This document shows positions 15,723 to 20,166 of a stretch of 20,166 nucleotides of DNA, in pieces. Under the pieces are notes generated by a model. The model ran no database searches and was not told the origin of the DNA. It saw only the letters and a list, made by a program, of their open reading frames with translations. Position numbers and translations under genes: made by a program. Within the stretch, counting starts at the first letter, position 1. Each line of letters starts with the position of its first letter. Origin of the DNA: JAAYLC01 sp035654795. GTDB taxonomy: Bacteria; Bacteroidota; Bacteroidia; Flavobacteriales; Flavobacteriaceae. The stretch is from contig DASRWC010000005.1 of the NCBI GenBank assembly GCA_035654795.1, positions 1 to 20,166 on the forward strand, in the 5' to 3' direction.

Positions 15723-16353
15723 TTATCGAAATCACTTTCCCTTCTACAACCGCAAAAACTTCATCTGTTCTTGTAGGTTTTATGATGTGTTTCCCGGTGA
15801 AATTCCCGAATGCCGGTAAAATCATTCTTGAATTTGTTTTGAAAAAGCACGGCAAACGGAAGGTCTGACCACCCACACCGCGCACCATGATTCCCGGGTG
15901 AACGTGACCACAGAAATTGAAAAAATCCGTTGATTCTGTAGGATGATGTGTGAGCAGAAAGGAACCTATTTGCAAATTGTCAAGAACCGGAACTCCAATT
16001 TCTGTATAATATTTCGGCGGAATGATATCGTGGTTTCCTTCAATGAGAATTATTTCAGTATTGATGTAGGCAACCCATTTTTTGAAATCGTTCCATTCGT
16101 TATTCAGATTGCTGTGGAATAAGTCTCCCAGAAAACAAATGGTGTCCGGATTCAATTCGTTTACGATTTCCGTTAGCGCTTCCAAATTTTGATAAGCAGC
16201 GTGGGCAGGTACTGCGGCACCATGTTTTCGAAAATGCGCAATTTTACCAAGATGCACATCGGCTATAAACAGCATTTTTTGTTCCTGCCAAAAGATAAAT
16301 CTCGAAGGATGAAGCAGAAAATGTTGGGAAAGAATCTGAATGGTTACCGACAT
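15718..16353 (-). CDS. pdeM: ligase-associated DNA damage response endonuclease PdeM
   Basis: This is a calcineurin-like metallophosphoesterase of 211 residues from the ATG at 16351-16353 (MSVTIQILSQHFLLHPSRF). An upstream ATG at 16386 adds 11 residues not typical of the family. Metal-binding motifs appear in order: ADVHLGK (D-x-H), GDLFHS, GNHD, TTHHP-like LLTHHPTES and CGHVHPG. In Bacteroidota this enzyme belongs to a set with an ATP-dependent DNA ligase, an exonuclease and a DEXH helicase. Here the helicase lies upstream on the same strand, but an oppositely oriented ATPase gene and palindromes separate them, so pdeM probably needs its own promoter in 16354-16631. Confidence 0.93.
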   Translation of the reverse strand: MSVTIQILSQHFLLHPSRFIFWQEQKMLFIADVHLGKIAHFRKHGAAVPAHAAYQNLEALTEIVNELNPDTICFLGDLFHSNLNNEWNDFKKWVAYINTEIILIEGNHDIIPPKYYTEIGVPVLDNLQIGSFLLTHHPTESTDFFNFCGHVHPGIMVRGVGGQTFRLPCFFKTNSRMILPAFGNFTGKHIIKPTRTDEVFAVVEGKVISIK

Positions 16354-16417
16354 CCCGCAAAAATAAGTGTTTATGCGGAAATTCATAGGAGTCGGAAACC
16401 TATTGAATTGTAAGTTT

Positions 16418-16466
16418 AGTGAACGTATTCACCGAAAATACGTATATTCGGTGAATACGTTCACCG
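16418..16466. repeat. palindromic GGTGAATA repeat pair, left cluster
   Basis: Two inverted GTGAA...TTCAC units joined by AAATACGTATATT make a near-perfect 46-base palindrome at 16419-16464, centred on TACGTA, with one symmetric mismatch pair. Each unit is itself a smaller palindrome (CGGTGAA-TACG-TTCACCG in the right one). The block lies between the pdeM start and the ATPase start. Confidence 0.75.
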
Positions 16467-16543
16467 GATATACCAATTTGGATATCAGAATTGTTCCGAC
16501 AATCGATGATTCTTAACGGAGCCGGTTATTGGGTTAATTGATG

Positions 16544-16619
16544 TTTGGTGAATACGTTCACCAAAAAACCGTATATTTGGTGAATATAATCACTGAATAT
16601 ACGTATATTTGGTGAATAG
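16544..16619. repeat. palindromic GGTGAATA repeats, right cluster
   Basis: One full unit TGGTGAATACGTTCACCA occupies 16546-16563, a degenerate unit 16578-16596 (TGGTGAATATAATCACTGA), and a half unit 16609-16618 (TTGGTGAATA). They are separated by linkers of the ATATACGTATATT kind. The last half unit ends 13 bases before the ATPase ATG, a position where a bound protein would block transcription or translation start. Confidence 0.75.
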
Positions 16620-16631
16620 AAGAATCGTTCC

Positions 16632-17753
16632 ATGGAATTCCAAAGAAAATTAGAACCTCTATTTGAAAAAAGATTCCACACCGGAAAAGCGTTAATTCTC
16701 GTTGGTCCGCGACAAGTAGGGAAAACAACGCTTATAAAAAACCTGCTTCAAGACAAGGATTATCTTTTCCTGAATGGCGATGACCCGACGGTGCGAAAAC
16801 TGCTTCAGGAACCAAATACCTCCGAAATTCAAAACATCATCGGAGGGCATAAAATTCTTTTTGTGGATGAAGCACAACGCATCCAAAATATCGGACTCAC
16901 ATCAAAAATTATTACAGACGAGTTTAAGGATATTCAACTGATACTGAGTGGTTCTTCTGCTTTTGATTTAAACAATCAGCTTAATGAGCCACTTACAGGA
17001 AGGAAATGGGAGTATGAATTATTTCCGATTTCGTGGAGTGAATTTGAAGGAACGGTCGGTTATGTGGAGGCACAAAGACAGTTAAATCTTCGCCTTGTTT
17101 TTGGGATGTATCCGGAAGTGTTAACGTCGGTAGGTGAAGAAAAGGATGTGCTTCGGGAGTTGGTGAGCAGCTATTTGTATAAAGACATTCTCGCGCTCAG
17201 CGGCATCCGAAAAGCAGATGTTTTGGATAAACTACTTCGCGCACTTGCTTATCAGGTGGGAAATGAAGTGAGTTATAATGAGTTGTCTCGGCTCGTCGGC
17301 ATCGACAAAAACACGGTATCTCATTATATTGATGTTCTGCAAAAAGCGTATGTGGTATTTCCACTTCCAAGTTTCAGCAAAAATCTTCGCAGTGAAATAA
17401 AGACCAATCAGAAGATTTATTTCTATGATAATGGGGTGCGAAATGCGGTGATTGGGAATTATAACTTCCTAGAAAATCGGCCGGATAAAGGTGCACTATG
17501 GGAAAATTTCTTGATTTCTGAACGACTGAAATTTCTGAAATATTCTAAGAGTGGTGCGAAAATGCACTTTTGGCGAACCGTGCGGCAACAGGAAGTGGAT
17601 TATGTGGAAGAAGATGCCGGCATTATCAAAGGCTTCGAATTCAAATACAATCCTGAAGCTAAAGCCAAAATCCCGAAAACTTTTGAACAGACTTACGACA
17701 CAGAAGTACAGATAGTAAATACAGAAAACTTCCGAAAATTCCTCATGATTTAA
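16632..17753 (+). CDS. AAA-type ATPase with DUF4143 C-terminal domain
   Basis: 373 residues. N-terminal ATPase: Walker A GPRQVGKT at 25-32 (Lys31), Walker B ILFVDEA with Asp79-Glu80, sensor-like ILSGSSA at about 104-110. A winged-helix-like segment lies at about 205-240 (NEVSYNELSRLVGIDKNTVS). The C-terminal DUF4143 domain carries a PD-(D/E)xK-like pattern: Glu291, Asp323 in EVDYV, and Glu336-x-Lys338 in FEFKYN. The family is widespread, of unknown role and often found as a mobile accessory gene. It runs opposite to the helicase and pdeM on either side. Its TAA overlaps the helicase TAA through a shared TTAA. Palindromic repeats precede the ATG. Confidence 0.92.
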   Translation: MEFQRKLEPLFEKRFHTGKALILVGPRQVGKTTLIKNLLQDKDYLFLNGDDPTVRKLLQEPNTSEIQNIIGGHKILFVDEAQRIQNIGLTSKIITDEFKDIQLILSGSSAFDLNNQLNEPLTGRKWEYELFPISWSEFEGTVGYVEAQRQLNLRLVFGMYPEVLTSVGEEKDVLRELVSSYLYKDILALSGIRKADVLDKLLRALAYQVGNEVSYNELSRLVGIDKNTVSHYIDVLQKAYVVFPLPSFSKNLRSEIKTNQKIYFYDNGVRNAVIGNYNFLENRPDKGALWENFLISERLKFLKYSKSGAKMHFWRTVRQQEVDYVEEDAGIIKGFEFKYNPEAKAKIPKTFEQTYDTEVQIVNTENFRKFLMI

Positions 17754-20166
17754 TCGCGTTCCAACTGCAAAGTCATCTTCTTAATTCGGTCAGCTAATTT
17801 TTCGGAAGACAATTTGGCTCGCAATCCATCGGTAATAATCGGAAAGGAAAACGGCGTTGGTTTCTCACATTTTTTCCATACGATTTCCTGAGCGTTGATT
17901 CTTTCAAGAACTTCCCGAAGACGAAATTCTTCCAGCTGATGTTCAAAAGTTTCGCGATAAGCCTGAAGATAGAGTAAATTATCCGGCTCGAAATCCCGGA
18001 AAACATCAAACAACAACTGACTGCTGCTTTGCAAATGTTTGGTTTTTATGGTCTTATTCGGATATCCTTGAAAAACCATTCCACTAATTACCGCTATATC
18101 CCGAAACTTTCGGCGGGCGAGTTCTGTGGAATTCAGGCTTTTGGATAAATCATCAAACAGGAATTCCGGCGAAAAAAGATTGTTGTCCAAAATTTCCTGA
18201 ATGTCAAGATATTGGTCGCTGAGCAATTCAAATCCGTAATCATTATAGGCTAGGGAAAATGAAATAGGGGAGAGCAAACTGATGCGATAGGCAAGCAAAC
18301 TGCTCATTGCTTCGTGTACAAAACGTCCTTCAAACGGATAAAAAAGTGAGTGATAGCCTTCCCGAGTTTTGAACGTTTCTATCAAAAATTGATGTTCGCC
18401 GGGCACGATGCTTTCCCGCTCCTGACGCTCAAAAATGGGTTCCAATGCTTTAAGTTCGGGAGTGTTTTTTTTATGTTCTGCGCCACTTTGCATCTCTTCC
18501 CGAAGGATTTTACTCATTTGCGATGACAACGGAAGTCTTCCGCCCAGAAAACTCGCCACTTTCCCCGATTTCTTTTTTGAACGCCGAACCTGCGCCACCA
18601 TTTGCCGAAGTCTTACCAATTCCAGCGTTCTTCCGGCGAAAACAAAACTGTCGCCAGGTTTGAGTTTACTCAAAAACCATTCTTCAATGGTCCCAATAAA
18701 TCCGCCACTCACATATTTTACCATCACCATAGAATCTCCCACGATTGTCCCGATACTCAGCCGGTGCATCATCGCAATCCTTCGGTCTTCAACTTTAAAA
18801 AGTCCGTCTTCTTGGACTTCTACTTTTTTGTATTCGTCGTACGCATTCAGGCTTTGGCTACCCAGAGTGATGAAATTGAGACACCATTTCCACTCTTCAT
18901 CAGAAATTTCGTGATAGCAAAACGTGCTGCGAATCTCGGGAAGAATGTCATTTGGATAAAAACCGTCACTCACAGCCAGCGTGATGAGATATTGGATAAG
19001 CACATCAAAACTCAGCAAGTACGGAACCCTGTCTTCTACCACATCTTCTTTTACTGCTCTTTTTAAAGCCGAAGCTTCTAACAATTCCAGAGCGTGAGTG
19101 GGCAAAAAGTAAATCACCGAAGGCTCTCCGGGTCTGTGATTGCTGCGCCCGGCACGTTGAAGAAATTTTGCCACACCTTTTGGTCCGCCAATTTGAATGA
19201 CTGTCTCTACCGGTGCAAAATCGACTCCCAAATCTAGACTTGATGTTGCTACCACTGCTTTTAAAGATTCATTCCGAATTGCCTGCTCCACCCACAGCCT
19301 TGTTTCTTTGGCGATACTTCCGTGATGCATGGCGATTTCTCCCGCAAATTTGGGATGTGCTTGTAAAATCTTCTGAAACCAGATTTCACATTGTCCGCGG
19401 GTATTTGTGAAAATTAAAGTAGTCTTACTCGCTTTGATTATCGGAATAATTTCTTCCAAAAGATGCAATCCAAGATGCCCGCGCCACGGAAATTTCTCCA
19501 TGGTTTTGGGAATTATAGAGCGGACTTCAATTTTCTTTTTCTGATTGGCTTTTATCAAAACGGCATTTTTGCGAAAATCCGGTTCCATTCCGAGAAGGAC
19601 GTCCATTGCCTGCTCCAGATTTCCAATTGTTGCAGAAATTCCCCAGACGCGCATTTTGGGAGCTATGGTTTTTAATCGAGAAAGCGCCAGTTCCATTTGC
19701 ACACCGCGTTTGCTGCCCAACAATTCGTGCCATTCATCAACCACGATAGCTTCCAGATTTTTAAAGGTTTTCTCATAGCCTTTGGAAGCGAGCAGAAGCA
19801 TTAGACTTTCCGGTGTGGTAATGAGCAAATCGGGCATTTGTTTTTTCTGCTGCGCCCGTTCTGATTGACTTGTATCTCCTGAACGAATTCCAACAGTCAA
19901 CCCGGTTTCCAAATCATCTGCCACTCGCTGTGCTGCTTGCTGAATTTCTACAGACAACGCCCGAAGCGGTGTAATCCAAATTGCTTTTAGACCTTTTTTC
20001 TTTTTGGTTTTGTATTCGGGATTATCCTTGATGTATTGGAGCATAATCGGAATCCAAAGTGCATAGGTTTTTCCGCTTCCCGTGGGCGCATTGAGCAGTC
20101 CGTGCTTCCCGTCCAGGAAGGCTTTCCAGGTTTTGATTTGGAAGGGGAATGGTGTCCAGTTTTGTT
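17750..20166 (-). CDS. ligase-associated DNA damage response DEXH box helicase (5' end beyond window)
   Basis: An Lhr-like superfamily 2 helicase; 804 residues are visible and the frame is still open at the window's right edge, so probably only 15-25 residues are missing. The visible start reads WTPFPFQIKTW (Q-motif-like), then Walker A APTGSGKT at about 26-33, motif II DEWH at about 143-146, motif III ISAT at about 176-179 and motif VI LQRAGRSNHR at about 335-344. A long C-terminal DEAD-associated region follows. An internal ATG at 20042-20044 is not the start, because it would drop motif I. In Bacteroidota this helicase is encoded with an ATP-dependent ligase and exonuclease, expected just beyond the window. 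Confidence 0.95.
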   Translation of the reverse strand, partial: QNWTPFPFQIKTWKAFLDGKHGLLNAPTGSGKTYALWIPIMLQYIKDNPEYKTKKKKGLKAIWITPLRALSVEIQQAAQRVADDLETGLTVGIRSGDTSQSERAQQKKQMPDLLITTPESLMLLLASKGYEKTFKNLEAIVVDEWHELLGSKRGVQMELALSRLKTIAPKMRVWGISATIGNLEQAMDVLLGMEPDFRKNAVLIKANQKKKIEVRSIIPKTMEKFPWRGHLGLHLLEEIIPIIKASKTTLIFTNTRGQCEIWFQKILQAHPKFAGEIAMHHGSIAKETRLWVEQAIRNESLKAVVATSSLDLGVDFAPVETVIQIGGPKGVAKFLQRAGRSNHRPGEPSVIYFLPTHALELLEASALKRAVKEDVVEDRVPYLLSFDVLIQYLITLAVSDGFYPNDILPEIRSTFCYHEISDEEWKWCLNFITLGSQSLNAYDEYKKVEVQEDGLFKVEDRRIAMMHRLSIGTIVGDSMVMVKYVSGGFIGTIEEWFLSKLKPGDSFVFAGRTLELVRLRQMVAQVRRSKKKSGKVASFLGGRLPLSSQMSKILREEMQSGAEHKKNTPELKALEPIFERQERESIVPGEHQFLIETFKTREGYHSLFYPFEGRFVHEAMSSLLAYRISLLSPISFSLAYNDYGFELLSDQYLDIQEILDNNLFSPEFLFDDLSKSLNSTELARRKFRDIAVISGMVFQGYPNKTIKTKHLQSSSQLLFDVFRDFEPDNLLYLQAYRETFEHQLEEFRLREVLERINAQEIVWKKCEKPTPFSFPIITDGLRAKLSSEKLADRIKKMTLQLERD

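Noticed and set aside
16354..16386. Upstream ATG for pdeM
   Set aside because: The extra 11 residues do not look like the family N-terminus, whereas the Met at 16353 starts the expected first strand.
16418..16619. CRISPR array
   Set aside because: The units are about 18 bases, palindromic and degenerate, with short self-complementary linkers rather than unique spacers of constant length, and no cas genes are present.
16354..17753. Insertion sequence
   Set aside because: The encoded ATPase has no transposase motifs, and I see no matching repeat at the far end near 17753, so no terminal inverted repeat pair can be shown.
18435..19066. Two overlapping plus-strand ORFs opposite the helicase
   Set aside because: They are antisense to conserved helicase sequence and show no domain; they arise from the codon usage of the real gene.
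1..20166. tRNA or rRNA genes
   Set aside because: I saw no cloverleaf-like sequence or rRNA signature in the spacers on either strand.

Overview
The window looks like a chromosome segment of a Bacteroidota bacterium. The supporting signs are low G+C with AT-rich spacers, almost no Shine-Dalgarno sequences, TAnnTTTG-like -7 elements ahead of some genes, a Y_Y_Y/propeller histidine kinase paired with a LytTR regulator, DUF6175- and DUF6140-like proteins, and the ligase-associated DNA repair genes typical of that phylum. I cannot resolve the family or genus.

Layout. Positions 142-2298 (minus) hold a full-length Tex RNA-binding protein. Positions 2636-5519 (minus) hold a tight four-gene operon of unknown function. 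Its three downstream genes are visibly AT-richer than everything around them: a coiled-coil protein, a small helical protein and a two-helix membrane protein. Positions 5609-9278 (minus) encode a LytTR-type response regulator overlapping a propeller/Y_Y_Y sensor kinase. The regulator's reading frame is broken by one in-frame TGA between its receiver and DNA-binding domains.

Divergent from that pair, 9487-12714 (plus) is a four-gene envelope operon: a CsgG-like protein, a lipoprotein, a DUF6175-like protein and a Cys-repeat TPR-like protein. It ends in a strong hairpin. A second two-component system of the NarL type follows: a TPR sensor kinase (13076-15073) and a LuxR-HTH regulator (15085-15711). 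The envelope operon is therefore flanked by two sensory systems, and its shared upstream region carries two related palindromes.

Positions 15718-20166 hold part of the ligase-associated DNA damage cluster on the minus strand: a DEXH helicase (5' end cut by the window) and the PdeM phosphoesterase. These two are normally neighbours. Here they are separated by an oppositely oriented DUF4143 ATPase and a set of GGTGAATA palindromes, which looks like an insertion into the repair cluster.

Most notable for follow-up are the interrupted LytTR regulator, the AT-rich unknown operon, the palindrome/ATPase module inside the repair cluster, and the paired palindromes between the LytTR regulator and the CsgG operon.
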